A stretch of DNA of 64,000 bases, from contig NZ_CP008953.1 of assembly GCF_000732925.1 (NCBI RefSeq), positions 434,001 through 498,000 on the forward strand, given 5' to 3'. A program made the translations under genes and the position numbers. This stretch comes from Amycolatopsis japonica. GTDB taxonomy: Bacteria; Actinomycetota; Actinomycetes; Mycobacteriales; Pseudonocardiaceae. Of the stretch, positions 17,325-25,968 are shown one piece after another; the first letter of the stretch is position 1; every line of letters begins with the position of its first letter. The notes beneath the pieces are model-generated. The model searched no databases. It worked only from the letters and a program-made list of their open reading frames with translations, and had not been told where the DNA came from.

Positions 17325-18118
17325 TGACGATCAAGGCGAAAGCGCTCACGTTCGGGGTCGCGGTGCTGACCGTGCTGGGAATCGGCACGGCCAGTGCCGC
17401 GCCCGAAGGCCATGGCGCGCAAAGCAGACTGGACGTCGTTCAAGCCCGCGGCGAGATCCGCGTGTGTTCGACGGGGGACTATCGCCCGTTCACCTATCGG
17501 GACGCCGACGGCGCGTGGAGCGGGATCGACATCGACCTCGCGGGCGACCTCGCCCGGCGGCTCGGCGTCCGGCTCCAGCTGGTCCAGACCACTTGGAAGG
17601 CGATCGCCGACGACGTCGGGCGGAAATGCGATCTGGCGATGGGCGGGGTTTCGGTGACCTTGGACCGCGCGAAGAAGGGTTTCTACACCGTTCCTTATCT
17701 TCGCGACGGCAAGACGCCGATCACCTTGTGCGAGAACGAAAAGCGGTTCCAGACCCTGGAGCAGATCGACCAGCCGGGTGTGCGGGCGATCGTGAATCCG
17801 GGCGGTACCAACGAACAGTTCGCCGACGCCAACCTCAAGCGCGCGACCATCGTGCGGCATCCGGACAACAACACCATCTTCGCCGAGATCCTGGCGGGGC
17901 GGGCCGACCTGATGATCACCGATGCCACCGAGACCCGTTGGCAGGCGAAGCAGAATCCGCGTTTGTGCGCGGTGCATCCCGACGAGCCGTTCACCTTCTC
18001 GGAGAAGGCGTACCTCCTGCCGCGCGACGTCGTGTTCAAGGAGTGGGCCGACCAGTGGCTGCATCTCGCACTGAACGACGGCACGTACGCGCGTATCGCG
18101 AAGCCCTGGCTCGGCTGA
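17324..18118 (+). CDS. Secreted PheC-like cyclohexadienyl dehydratase / substrate-binding fold protein
   Basis: The predicted protein has 264 residues with a signal peptide (LTFGVAVLTVLGIGTASA). The fold is the periplasmic amino-acid-binding type. The sequence is closer to PheC than to ordinary binding proteins: GEIRVCSTGDYRPFTYRDAD, SGIDIDLAGDLARRLGV, then TLEQIDQPGVRAIVNPGGTN, DLMITDATETRWQ and EKAYLLPRD. The Glu of TDATE aligns with the catalytic glutamate of PheC. PheC converts prephenate or arogenate to phenylpyruvate or phenylalanine outside the cytoplasm. No permease is adjacent, which favours an enzyme over transport. ATG 17324 overlaps the upstream stop. From memory of PheC sequences, not a search. 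Confidence 0.75.
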   Translation: MTIKAKALTFGVAVLTVLGIGTASAAPEGHGAQSRLDVVQARGEIRVCSTGDYRPFTYRDADGAWSGIDIDLAGDLARRLGVRLQLVQTTWKAIADDVGRKCDLAMGGVSVTLDRAKKGFYTVPYLRDGKTPITLCENEKRFQTLEQIDQPGVRAIVNPGGTNEQFADANLKRATIVRHPDNNTIFAEILAGRADLMITDATETRWQAKQNPRLCAVHPDEPFTFSEKAYLLPRDVVFKEWADQWLHLALNDGTYARIAKPWLG

Positions 18119-18198
18119 AATCGGTTTGAACCACTTTCGTTATCCGGCCGTATCCCTGGATGTGGGTGAGGAGGAAATCAGACCGGAGGAAGACACCG

Positions 18199-18837
18199 AT
18201 GATGAACAGCGCCGGGAAACACCGCAAACGCGCGACGATCGGCATCGCGTCCGTGCTCGGGGTGGCCGCCATCGCCGCGGCGATGTTCGCGATCAGCACT
18301 CCGGACGGACAGGCCGCGGAAAGCTGCCAGGGACTCGACACCGCTCTCCGCAACAATCTCACCTTCATCGCGGGTCAGAAGGCGCAGCCGGACGCCTTGT
18401 CCGAGGCGCGGATCGCGAACAGGCAGGCCGTCGTCGACCTCATCCAGCAGCGCCGCGAAGCCGCCGGGTGCACCGAAGAAGTACAGGCCGACAGCGGGAA
18501 GCAGGCCGCGGACGACGCCATGGCGGTCGAGGACGAGGCGGCTCAGAAGGAAGAGGCGGCACCGCAAGAGGAAGCGGCCGCCGGCGACGGCGAGGTCGTC
18601 TGCCCGGGCTCCACGGTGACGCTGTCCGGCGAGGGCGGCGCCCCCGCGGCGTCCAGCAGCGAGTTCCCGGCGGGGACCAAGCTGAAGGTGACGAACCTGG
18701 ACAACGACAAGTCCACGACCGTCGAGGTCACCGGCGTTTCCGGCAGTTGCGCGCTGCTGAACAACGCGGCCTTCGAGCAGGTCCGCGAACCGGGCAAGTT
18801 CCTGATCCGCCGCGCCACCATCGAGCGCGTCGGCTGA
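18199..18837 (+). CDS. Secreted or anchored protein of unknown function
   Basis: The predicted protein has 212 residues with GGAGGA 9 bases before ATG 18199. The N terminus is basic with one hydrophobic helix (ATIGIASVLGVAAIAAAMFA), a signal peptide or anchor. Mature part: a helical region with two Cys (ESCQGLDTA and AAGCTEEV), an acidic Glu/Ala linker (EEAAPQEEAAAGDGE), then a small beta-rich domain with two Cys (VVCPGSTVTLSG and GSCALLNN) and the pattern LKVTNLDNDKSTTVEVTGV, reminiscent of double-psi barrel (RlpA-like) proteins. It may act in the cell envelope. It precedes a secreted M23 peptidase on the same strand. Confidence 0.8.
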   Translation: MMNSAGKHRKRATIGIASVLGVAAIAAAMFAISTPDGQAAESCQGLDTALRNNLTFIAGQKAQPDALSEARIANRQAVVDLIQQRREAAGCTEEVQADSGKQAADDAMAVEDEAAQKEEAAPQEEAAAGDGEVVCPGSTVTLSGEGGAPAASSSEFPAGTKLKVTNLDNDKSTTVEVTGVSGSCALLNNAAFEQVREPGKFLIRRATIERVG

Positions 18838-18994
18838 GACACCCGCACCGGGACGGGGAAGACGCGGACGGATCCGGTGCGGAGGCGGCACGAGTCCTCC
18901 TGGTCCCCTCGGCCAGGAGGGCTCGTGGTCGTTTGTATCTCGCTTGTATGCCCTTTCGGGACGCTTCTCGCGAAACGCCGAGAAAGGACATCCG

Positions 18995-19903
18995 ATGAGA
19001 TTCAGACGAGTGCTCACGGCGGCCGCCACCGCCTTGCTGGGGATGGCCGGGCTGGCGATCACCGCGACGTCGGCCGAAGCCGCCGTCGGGCCGCGTCCCA
19101 ACTTCCAGCTTCCGTTCCCCTGTAACCAGGTGTGGAACGGCGACAACGACAACAGCAGCGCACACCGGGCCTACGAGATCGACTTCAACCGGGGCAGTTC
19201 CGCGGGGGCGGATCTGGGCGACACGGTGGTCGCGGCGGCGGCGGGCAAGGTCGTCATCTCGGCGCACCAGGGTTCGCAGAACGGCTTCGGCAACCTCGTG
19301 AAGATCGACCACGGTGGGGGATGGTCGACCTACTACGCGCATCTGAAGGTCCGTTCGGTCGCGCTCAACGCGCAGGTCGCGCAGGGGCAGAAGATCGGCG
19401 AGGTCGGCAACACCTCCAAGCCGGGCAACAACATCAGCCCGCACCTGCACTACGAGGTCCGCACCAACGACTCGTCGTGGCCGAGCAACATCAAGCCCGC
19501 GTACTTCAACGGCGTGAAGTTCGGCTACCCCAACGCCAACGTGACCTCCAAGAACACCTGCAGCGGCAACGGGAACCCCAATCCGTACGACGCCGTCGAG
19601 GTGTGCGGCGACGGCTACAAGGTGATCGACTCGCAGGCGGTCGGCAGCGCCGCGACGGCGTACCTGCTGTACAACGCCACGAACAAGAACAACTGCGTCA
19701 CCACCATCAAGTCCACCTCGGTCGGCACGGGCAGCGCGGTCTCGGCCTTCCTCGAAGTGCAGGGTTCGGCCAGGAAGACCGACTCCGGCAGCTTCGAGTA
19801 CTACGCGGGTCCGGTGAGCGCGGCCGCCGGCGCGAAATGTGTCCGGTGGGGTGGCTCGGCGGGATCCGCCAGCTACGAATCGCCTTTCGAGCACTGCACC
19901 TGA
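18995..19903 (+). CDS. Secreted M23-family metallopeptidase
   Basis: The predicted protein has 302 residues with a signal peptide (RVLTAAATALLGMAGLAITATSAEA). The M23 (LytM-type) domain holds the zinc ligands: His in SSAHRAYEIDF with Asp three residues on, and the HLH pair in ISPHLHYEV. The usual strand DTVVAAAAGKVV and the turn STYYAHLK are present. A C-terminal ~110-residue domain with four Cys (NTCSGN, VEVCGDGY, NNCVTT, FEHCT) could bind the wall or substrate. It probably cuts peptidoglycan cross-links. ATG 18995 follows GAAAGGA. Confidence 0.9.
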   Translation: MRFRRVLTAAATALLGMAGLAITATSAEAAVGPRPNFQLPFPCNQVWNGDNDNSSAHRAYEIDFNRGSSAGADLGDTVVAAAAGKVVISAHQGSQNGFGNLVKIDHGGGWSTYYAHLKVRSVALNAQVAQGQKIGEVGNTSKPGNNISPHLHYEVRTNDSSWPSNIKPAYFNGVKFGYPNANVTSKNTCSGNGNPNPYDAVEVCGDGYKVIDSQAVGSAATAYLLYNATNKNNCVTTIKSTSVGTGSAVSAFLEVQGSARKTDSGSFEYYAGPVSAAAGAKCVRWGGSAGSASYESPFEHCT

Positions 19904-19912
19904 TCTCGGAAG

Positions 19913-19967
19913 TGTCATGAAAGGGTCGTTCAGGACATCTTTTGTCCTGAACGACCCTTTCATGACA
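19913..19967. repeat. Perfect intergenic hairpin (TCATGAAAGGG family c), copy 1
   Basis: Twenty-five-base perfect arms (19913-19937 and 19943-19967) flank a 5-base loop. It lies at the convergent ends of the M23 gene and menC. The menC stop codon (19960-19962) is inside the right arm. A related copy is at 54144-54198. Confidence 0.85.
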
Positions 19968-20904
19968 TCCGGAGGTGGGCGCGGACGCGGGTGAGGCGGG
20001 CTTCCCAGGCCGCCTGGACGTCCGGGGCGGCGGCCTGGGCGGCGAACAGATCGGGAACGGGAGCCTGAGGCGGCACCGGCAGCCGACCGTCCACAGGGGA
20101 CAGTGACTCGCCGCAGACATCTCCGGTCAGCAACGACATCGTGCCCAGTCCGCACGCGAAGTCCAAAGTGGGCAGTGCGCCCGCGAGCGCCAGCCCGGCG
20201 GCGAGCCCGACGCTCGTCTCGACGGCGGAAGACACCACACACGGCAGGCCACAGGCTTCGGCGACCTCCAGCGCGCGCCGCACCCCGCCCAGCGGCGCGA
20301 CCTTCAGCACGGCGACGTCGGCCGCCCCCGCGACGGCCACCTTCAGCGGATCCTCGGCCCGGCGGATCGATTCGTCCGCGGCGATCCGCACCCCGACCCG
20401 GCGCCGGACGGCGGCCAGTTCGTCGATCGACGGGCAGGGCTGCTCGGCGTACTCGAGCCCGCCGGCCGCGCGGTCCAGTTCACCGATGGCCTTGACCGCG
20501 GTGTCCACGTCCCAGGCCATGTTCGCGTCGACGCGGACGGCGCCCTGCGGACCCAGCGCGGCCCGCACCGCCTCCACCCGGGCGCAGTCCTCGGCGAGGC
20601 TCACCCGCGGGTCGGCGACCTTCACCTTCGCCGTGCGACAGCCTGAAGCGGAAACGAGTTCGTACGCCTGCTCCGGGGACACCACCGGCACGGTCGCGTT
20701 CACCTCGACGCTGTCCCGCACCGGCGACGGCCAGCCCCGTTCGCTCGCCTCCAGCGCGGACGCGAGCCACGGCGCGCTCTCGGCGTCGGAGTAGTCGGAG
20801 AACGGGCAGAACTCGCCCCAGCCCGCCTCGCCGCGGACCAGCAGTCCTTCGCGGACCGTGATGCCTCGGAACCGCGTGCGCAGGGGGATAGCGTAGACGT
20901 CCAT
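19960..20904 (-). CDS. menC: o-Succinylbenzoate synthase
   Basis: MenC dehydrates SHCHC to o-succinylbenzoate in menaquinone synthesis. The 314-residue protein is a member of the enolase superfamily: catalytic Lys in TAKVKVAD, metal ligands Asp (VRVDANMAWD), Glu (LEYAEQPCP) and Asp (RIAADESI), and the second Lys in VLKVAPLGGV. The cofactor-side segment SSAVETSVGLAAGLALA is typical. I chose ATG 20904 (MDVYAIPLRTRF). A GTG two codons upstream is possible. Its last codons and stop lie in the arm of a hairpin repeat. No other men genes are visible here. Confidence 0.93.
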   Translation of the reverse strand: MDVYAIPLRTRFRGITVREGLLVRGEAGWGEFCPFSDYSDAESAPWLASALEASERGWPSPVRDSVEVNATVPVVSPEQAYELVSASGCRTAKVKVADPRVSLAEDCARVEAVRAALGPQGAVRVDANMAWDVDTAVKAIGELDRAAGGLEYAEQPCPSIDELAAVRRRVGVRIAADESIRRAEDPLKVAVAGAADVAVLKVAPLGGVRRALEVAEACGLPCVVSSAVETSVGLAAGLALAGALPTLDFACGLGTMSLLTGDVCGESLSPVDGRLPVPPQAPVPDLFAAQAAAPDVQAAWEARLTRVRAHLRMS

Positions 20905-20961
20905 CGGCACCGATCATGCCACCGCGGGAATCGCGTGCCGATTCCGTCGGTTCCGGACAGA

Positions 20962-23784
20962 ATGAGCGACGTGGCACTCGACTTTCGCGTGCTGGGGCCC
21001 ACCGAGGTCACGGCGGACGGGCTGCCGGTGCCCTTGGGCGGCAGCAGGCCGCTCATCGTGCTGGCAGGCCTGTTGCTGCGCGCGAACACGGTGGTTCCGG
21101 TCGGGGAGCTGGGCCGCTGGCTGTGGCCGGACGACCAGCGGCGGTCCAAGGGGGCGCTGCAGACCTACGTCCTGCGGGTCCGCCGCGCGCTCGGCGACGA
21201 GGTCACCATCCGCACCGAACGGGGCGGCTACCTGCTCGAACTCGACGAAAACCTGCTCGACCTCGCCCGTTTCCGCGCCCACGCCGCGGCCGGGGCGGAG
21301 GCCGCGCGGGACGGCGACCTGCGCGGAGCCGCGGGCCGGTTCGCCGCGGCCTTGTCCGAATGGCGGGGCCCGGCGCTGCAGAACGTCCACTCCGAAGCAC
21401 TGCTTCGCGACGAAGCCGATCAGCTGGGCGAAGAGCGGTTACGTGTGTGCGAGCAGTGGGCCGACGCGCTCATCGCGCTCGGCGAGCACAACGTCGTCGT
21501 GCCCGAGCTGATCAGACTGTGCCGTGAGAACCCGCTGCGGGAGCGGCTGCACGAACAGCTGATGATCGCGCTCTACCGCTCCGGCAGACAGGCCGAGGCG
21601 CTGAACGTCTACCGCCGGATCGGCGCGGTGCTGGCCGAAGAGCTCGGCCTGGACCCAGGCGCGTCGCTGCAGCGGGCGCACCAGGCGATCCTGACCGGCG
21701 AAGAGTCCGTCGAGACCACATTGGACTCCGAACTGACGCGGTACCGGCTCGGCGCCGAACCGCTGATCCCTCGCCAGCTCCCCGCCGATCTGCGGGTGTT
21801 CTCCGGGCGCCAACGCGACCTCAAGGCGTTGCACGGGCTCGTCCCGGAGGCGCTGGACACCGAGCGGTCGACGTCCATCGCCTCGATCGAGGGAATGGGC
21901 GGCATCGGCAAGACGACACTCGCCGTCCACTTCGCGCACGAGGTCGGAGACCGCTTCCCCGGCGGGCAGGTGTACCTCAACCTGCGCGGTTACGGTCCCG
22001 GCGAGCCGGTCGAAGCCGCCGCCGCGCTCGAAACCATGCTGGTCTCCGTCGGCGTCCCCGCCGACCGGATCCCCGCCGACGTCGACGGACGCGCGGCCAC
22101 CTGGCGCACGTACAGCGCGGGCCGCCGGATGCTGATCCTGCTCGACAACGCGGCGAGCACCGAGCAGATCCGGCCGCTGCTGCCCGGCCCCGGCTGCCTG
22201 GTGCTGGTGACCAGCCGCTGGCAGCTCCAAGCGCTCGTCGCGACCCACGGCGCGCGGCGGGTCGCGCTGGAAGAGCTGCCGGACGAGGACGCGATCGCCC
22301 TCCTCGCGTCGACGATCGGGCTGGACCGGGTCGTCGAGGATCCCGAGGCCACCGAACGGTTCATCCGGTACTGCGGCGGGCTGCCGCTGGCCATCCGGAT
22401 CCTCGCGGTGCGGACGGCGCAGTTCCCGGACCTCGCGCTGGGCGAGTTCGTCCGGCTGCTAGAAGCCGAACAGGACAGGCTGGGCTCGTTCGACCTCGCC
22501 GACGGCGACGAGACGAACATCCGGGCCGTCTTCTCGTACTCGTACCGGGCGCTCGACCAGCGGGCCGCGCGGATGCTGCGGCTGCTCGGCCTGCCGACCG
22601 GCGGCGACTTCAGCGTGCCCGCGGCCGCGGCGGTGGCCGGCGTCGACATCGCGGAAGCACACGAGGATCTGGCGAAACTCGCGTCCGCGCATCTGATCGC
22701 GCGGTCCAAACCGGGCCGGTACCAGTTCCACGACCTGATCCGCGCGTACGCGGCCGAACTTTCGGCGGAGCTCGACGGGCCCGAGGCGCGGACGGCCGTG
22801 CTGGACAGGCTGCTCCACGCGTCGCTCGCCTCCGCGCTGAACGCGTCGAGGCTTCTGCGCTCCGAACGGCACTACCGGCTCGTCCAGCCGGAGCGGTTCG
22901 ACGGCGCCGGGCTGAAGTTCGGGCACTACGAACAGGCGCTCGACTGGTTCGACGAGGAGGCCGGGAACCTCATCGCCGCGGTGAACATCGCGTACCGGGA
23001 GCGGCGATACCGGGAATGCTGGCAGCTGGCGTGGCTGCTTCAGTCGTACTTCATCGTGCGGGCCCGGCTGGACGACTGGCGTTCGGTGTTCGGCGTCGCG
23101 CTTCGTGCCGCCCGCGACCTCGGGGACCGTTCCGGCGAGGCCGCCATCCTCAGCGGCCTCGGCGTGGCCTGCGGGGTCGCCCGCCAATACGAGGACAGCA
23201 TCGCCTACCTGGAGCAGGTCGTCGAACTGCAGCGGCAGGTCGGGGACCGGCAGGGCGAGGCGCGGGCCCTCTACAACCTCACGCTGGCCAGCCAGGATCC
23301 CGACACGGGGTGGGACTACGGCACGCGCGCGTTGCGGCTCATCCGGGAGAGCAACGTCGGCGCCGGCATGGAGGCCAGCGCGCTGCAGGCCCTCGGCGAC
23401 ATCTGTGCCCAGGCCGGCCGCTTCGAGCAGGCACTCGATTTCGCCGACCAGGCTTTGGCGCTGGAGGCGCACGCGCTGCCCGACGAAGCCCGTTTCACCT
23501 TGCACACCAAGGGAACCGCGCTGGTCGGGCTCGGCCGCGGCGACGAGGGCATCGCCTGCATGCGGCGCGCCGTCGAGATGTTCTTCGCCCATGGCGAGCT
23601 CTACGAGGCGGCCGACGTGCTGGCCCAGCTCGGCGGAATCCATCTGCGGCTCGGTGATCCCTCGTCGGCGCGTGAGTGCTGGCTGCGTTCGGTGCGGGTG
23701 CTGACCGAGCTCGCGCATCCCGACGCCGAGGACGTCCGCACCAAGCTGGCCTCGCTCGTGGGCGAAACCGTCAAGGCTGAGTGA
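20962..23784 (+). CDS. SARP/AfsR-type regulator with NB-ARC and TPR regions
   Basis: The predicted protein has 940 residues. A winged-helix OmpR-like DNA-binding domain occupies residues 1-90 (DFRVLGPTEVTADG, then KGALQTYVLRVRRALGDE). A bacterial transcriptional activation domain follows (about 95-245, ending LAEELGLDPGASLQ). A STAND-type NTPase begins near residue 290 with Walker A GMGGIGKTTL near 312 and Walker B LILLDNA. The GLPLA motif reads CGGLPLAIRILA. The C-terminal third carries TPR-like repeats (EDSIAYLEQVVELQRQVGDR). Such proteins activate secondary-metabolite or developmental genes. No biosynthetic cluster is adjacent, so the target is unknown. It is divergent from menC. Confidence 0.93.
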   Translation: MSDVALDFRVLGPTEVTADGLPVPLGGSRPLIVLAGLLLRANTVVPVGELGRWLWPDDQRRSKGALQTYVLRVRRALGDEVTIRTERGGYLLELDENLLDLARFRAHAAAGAEAARDGDLRGAAGRFAAALSEWRGPALQNVHSEALLRDEADQLGEERLRVCEQWADALIALGEHNVVVPELIRLCRENPLRERLHEQLMIALYRSGRQAEALNVYRRIGAVLAEELGLDPGASLQRAHQAILTGEESVETTLDSELTRYRLGAEPLIPRQLPADLRVFSGRQRDLKALHGLVPEALDTERSTSIASIEGMGGIGKTTLAVHFAHEVGDRFPGGQVYLNLRGYGPGEPVEAAAALETMLVSVGVPADRIPADVDGRAATWRTYSAGRRMLILLDNAASTEQIRPLLPGPGCLVLVTSRWQLQALVATHGARRVALEELPDEDAIALLASTIGLDRVVEDPEATERFIRYCGGLPLAIRILAVRTAQFPDLALGEFVRLLEAEQDRLGSFDLADGDETNIRAVFSYSYRALDQRAARMLRLLGLPTGGDFSVPAAAAVAGVDIAEAHEDLAKLASAHLIARSKPGRYQFHDLIRAYAAELSAELDGPEARTAVLDRLLHASLASALNASRLLRSERHYRLVQPERFDGAGLKFGHYEQALDWFDEEAGNLIAAVNIAYRERRYRECWQLAWLLQSYFIVRARLDDWRSVFGVALRAARDLGDRSGEAAILSGLGVACGVARQYEDSIAYLEQVVELQRQVGDRQGEARALYNLTLASQDPDTGWDYGTRALRLIRESNVGAGMEASALQALGDICAQAGRFEQALDFADQALALEAHALPDEARFTLHTKGTALVGLGRGDEGIACMRRAVEMFFAHGELYEAADVLAQLGGIHLRLGDPSSARECWLRSVRVLTELAHPDAEDVRTKLASLVGETVKAE

Positions 23785-23899
23785 GGCACGGGCGCCCGGC
23801 GTGCCGACCCCCAGAACCAGCACGCGAGTACGCCCGTGACCTCACGAGCCAGTGAACAGGACACCGCTCACTGCGCGCTGACTGTGCAGCTGGCGAGGG

Positions 23900-24716
23900 T
23901 CAAGCCAGGAGTTCCGCGAGGGCGATCGCGTTCTTCGGCGCCTCGACCTTGACGTCGTTGTCGAAGTAGACGTACGTGTCGCGGCCCCAGCCCTTGATCT
24001 TCCGGGCCCACTTTTCGAGGGCCTTGTCGCTGTAACCGCTGACGTACAACTCCTCGTCGCCGTGCAGGCGGACGTACGCGAAGTCTTCGCTCGTCATCTC
24101 GTCGATGTACGGGAACTTGCCCGCGGTGTCGGCGACCACGAGCGCGATGCCGTGTTTCCGGAACAGGTCCAGGCTTTCGGGCTCGGCGAAGCTCGGATGC
24201 CGTACCTCGACGGCGTGCCGGAGCTTCCGGCGAGGGCTCGGATCGGTGTGCGGTTCGGCCTTCAGCTTGTCGTCGTGGTGTTTCGCGAGCTTGGCGGCGG
24301 CGTGGCTGGTGCGCGGCAGCAGCTTGAAGAACGCTTCGACACGCTCGGCGTCGAACGCCAGCCGCGGCGGCAGCTGCCAGAGGATCGGCCCCAGTTTCCG
24401 GCCGAGCGCCAGCACACCGGAGGCGAAGAAGTTCGCCAGCGGTGTCTCGACGTCACGCAGTTGCTTCAGATGCGTGATGAAGCGGCCGCCCTTGACGGCG
24501 AAGACGAAGTCGTCCGGGGGTCTGCTCGGCCCACGCGCGGTACCGCTCGGGACGCTGCAGCGAGTAGAACGAGCCGTTGATCTCGGCCGAGTTCATCCGG
24601 GACGACAGGTATTCCAGCTCGCGCCGCTGCACCAGGCCGCGGGGGTAGAAGTCCCCGCGCCACGGTGGATAGCGCCAGCCCGAAGTGCCGATCCTCAGCT
24701 CCGCGACGTCGATCAC
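23900..24716 (-). pseudogene. DUF72 (YecE-like) protein, frameshifted
   Basis: The gene starts at GTG 24716 with VIDVAELRIGTSGWRYPPW and RMNSAEINGSFYSLQR, the DUF72 N-terminal signature. After WAEQTP the frame breaks at a G run (24517-24521, five G on the plus strand), where one extra base shifts translation. The downstream frame continues as the rest of the family: LGPILWQLPPRLAFDAERV, VEVRHPSFAEPESLDLFRKH, FAYVRLHGDEELYVSGYSDK, ending at 23900. Deleting one base gives about 271 residues, normal for DUF72. The family has a TIM-barrel fold and unknown function. The intact flanking reading suggests a very recent mutation or a sequencing error. Confidence 0.85.
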
Positions 24717-24768
24717 CGCCTTCCCGTGCCGCCCTGATTCCCCCTCTCTCCTCGGGATAAACGACCAC

Positions 24769-25524
24769 TCACGCCCACGAGAACTGCCACCGGCGTGTCT
24801 GGACGAGGTTGGCCGCGAACTCGCGCAGATTGCCTGGCTGACCGGCGAACGACGGCAGGCAGAACGAGCGGTGCTCGGCGGCGACCGTGAGCGCGCGGCC
24901 CTGGGTCCGCGGCGGCGCGGCCACCGACAGCTCCATCGAATCGAAGCCCAGCACCGTGAGCGTCGCGCCGAAGCGGTCTTCCCAGCTGCGCAGGACGGCG
25001 GACAGCTCGTGGACCTGATCGGTCGCCTTGATCATGCCCGTCCAGCCGAGGATCGCCGGGATGTCGGCGGGCCGCTCGGTCTGCACCAATGCCAGCCGGT
25101 GCTGCCCGCGCGCGGCCAGGATCGACCCGGTGTTACCCGCCTCGGCCAGCGGATCCGCCCGGCGCGACGGACGGCGGGCGAGGCCGGGGAACTTCGCGCC
25201 GAACGGGCGCAGGCAGGCTCCGTCGCAGCACGACGTGTCCCACCAGCGGGCCAGCACCTCGGCCGGATCCACCGAGTCGATCCGGTGGTCGGCGGGGGCG
25301 AGCCTGCCGCGGTCGTCGATCCAGTCCTCGCCGTTGGCCGCGAAACGCTGGTCGTGCGGGATCAGCACCGGCCACAGCCCGGACCGGTCGAACTCGGCGA
25401 CGCAGCCGGTGTAGCGCTCCGGCCTGGCCAACGGCAGGTCGGAAACCCAGATCCGGCCGTGCCACCGGCCGGGCGGCAGAGTCTGGACTGGCGGTGTACC
25501 CGGTCGGAACGGTGCGATGGTCAT
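24769..25524 (-). CDS. DUF4253-domain protein with two LexA-type boxes upstream
   Basis: The predicted protein has 251 residues from ATG 25524, preceded by GAGGGGAAG. The C-terminal half carries the DUF4253 pattern: ADIPAILGWTGMIKATDQVH, VLRSWEDRFGATLTVLGFDS and FCLPSFAGQPGNLREFAANL. The N-terminal half is Pro/Arg-rich with two Cys close together (TSCCDGACLRPFG). The family has no established function. An in-frame start at 25554 is possible but falls inside the operator. Two SOS-like boxes (25535-25575) overlap the expected promoter or leader, so DNA-damage control is plausible. Confidence 0.87.
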   Translation of the reverse strand: MTIAPFRPGTPPVQTLPPGRWHGRIWVSDLPLARPERYTGCVAEFDRSGLWPVLIPHDQRFAANGEDWIDDRGRLAPADHRIDSVDPAEVLARWWDTSCCDGACLRPFGAKFPGLARRPSRRADPLAEAGNTGSILAARGQHRLALVQTERPADIPAILGWTGMIKATDQVHELSAVLRSWEDRFGATLTVLGFDSMELSVAAPPRTQGRALTVAAEHRSFCLPSFAGQPGNLREFAANLVQTRRWQFSWA

Positions 25525-25534
25525 CGGCTTCCCC

Positions 25535-25575
25535 TCGAACTGGTGTTCGGTCAACTCTACCGAACACTAGTTCGA
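25535..25575. promoter_or_regulatory. Two LexA/SOS-like boxes in inverted arrangement
   Basis: TCGAAC-TGGT-GTTCGG (25535-25550) and CCGAAC-ACTA-GTTCGA (25560-25575) each match the actinobacterial SOS box TCGAAC-N4-GTTCGA with one mismatch at an end base. Together they make a 17-bp inverted repeat with 7 bases between. They lie 10 bases upstream of the DUF4253 start. Confidence 0.6.
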
Positions 25576-25698
25576 AGCACCGACAGTTTTCGATACCCCG
25601 TTTGCGGGATCTCGGGGTGGCCGCCTCAGGCGTCGCTGGAGTCACACGTGCACCAGCTGGTGTCCACAGTGGACTCGCCGTGTTGGGTGCCCGGAACG

Positions 25699-25749
25699 CC
25701 GTGAAGGCCTCCTTCACTACTTTCAGGGTAGGGAAGGAGGCCTTCACGG
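25699..25749. repeat. Intergenic hairpin (TGAAGGCC family d)
   Basis: Seventeen-base perfect arms (25699-25715 and 25733-25749) have the core GTGAAGGCCTCCTTC and a 17-base loop holding a small CTAC/GTAG stem. It is the first of four palindromic repeats between the DUF4253 gene and the XPB helicase gene. Confidence 0.8.
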
Positions 25750-25774
25750 ACTTGGGGCTGGGGCGGAGCCGCAA

Positions 25775-25797
25775 GTGGTAGCAAAGGTCCCTTGCTC
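25775..25797. repeat. 23-bp interspersed repeat, copy 1
   Basis: This 23-mer (core GGTAGCAAAGGTCCCTTGCT) also occurs exactly at 50853-50875 and, inverted, at 56321-56343. Its centre GCAAAGG-T-CCCTTGC is a near-perfect palindrome. All copies are intergenic. Confidence 0.75.
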
Positions 25798-25827
25798 TCT
25801 TGCCACACGCCGGCGGGTGGTCGGATG

Positions 25828-25878
25828 CCGTGAAGGCCTACTTCGGGACGATGAACGTCTCAAGGGAGGCCTTCACGG
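25828..25878. repeat. Imperfect intergenic hairpin (TGAAGGCC family d/e)
   Basis: Arms CCGTGAAGGCCT (25828-25839) and complement (25867-25878) enclose a loop with GACGATGAACGTCTCAAGGG. That loop is shared, with small changes, with the hairpin at 46718-46770, so the two are copies of one element. Confidence 0.75.
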
Positions 25879-25895
25879 ACGGCAGGAGTGGTGCA

Positions 25896-25949
25896 GGTGG
25901 TCGTGAGTGGCGTTTCGGGTTAGAACCCGAAACGCCACTCACGACCACC
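25896..25949. repeat. Perfect 26-bp-arm hairpin between convergent ends
   Basis: Arms 25896-25921 and 25924-25949 are perfect complements with a 2-base loop. The core is GAGTGGCGTTTCGGGTT. It ends 20 bases before the XPB stop codon and probably acts as its terminator. No second copy is in this window. Confidence 0.8.
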
Positions 25950-25968
25950 GCGAGCCGAAGCGAAGCCC

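Noticed and set aside
25626..25808. Minus-strand frame ending with a Cys-containing STVDTSWCTCDSSDA tail
   Set aside because: It looks a little like a small peptide precursor, but it overlaps hairpin repeats, has no ribosome binding site and lies inside a non-coding block.
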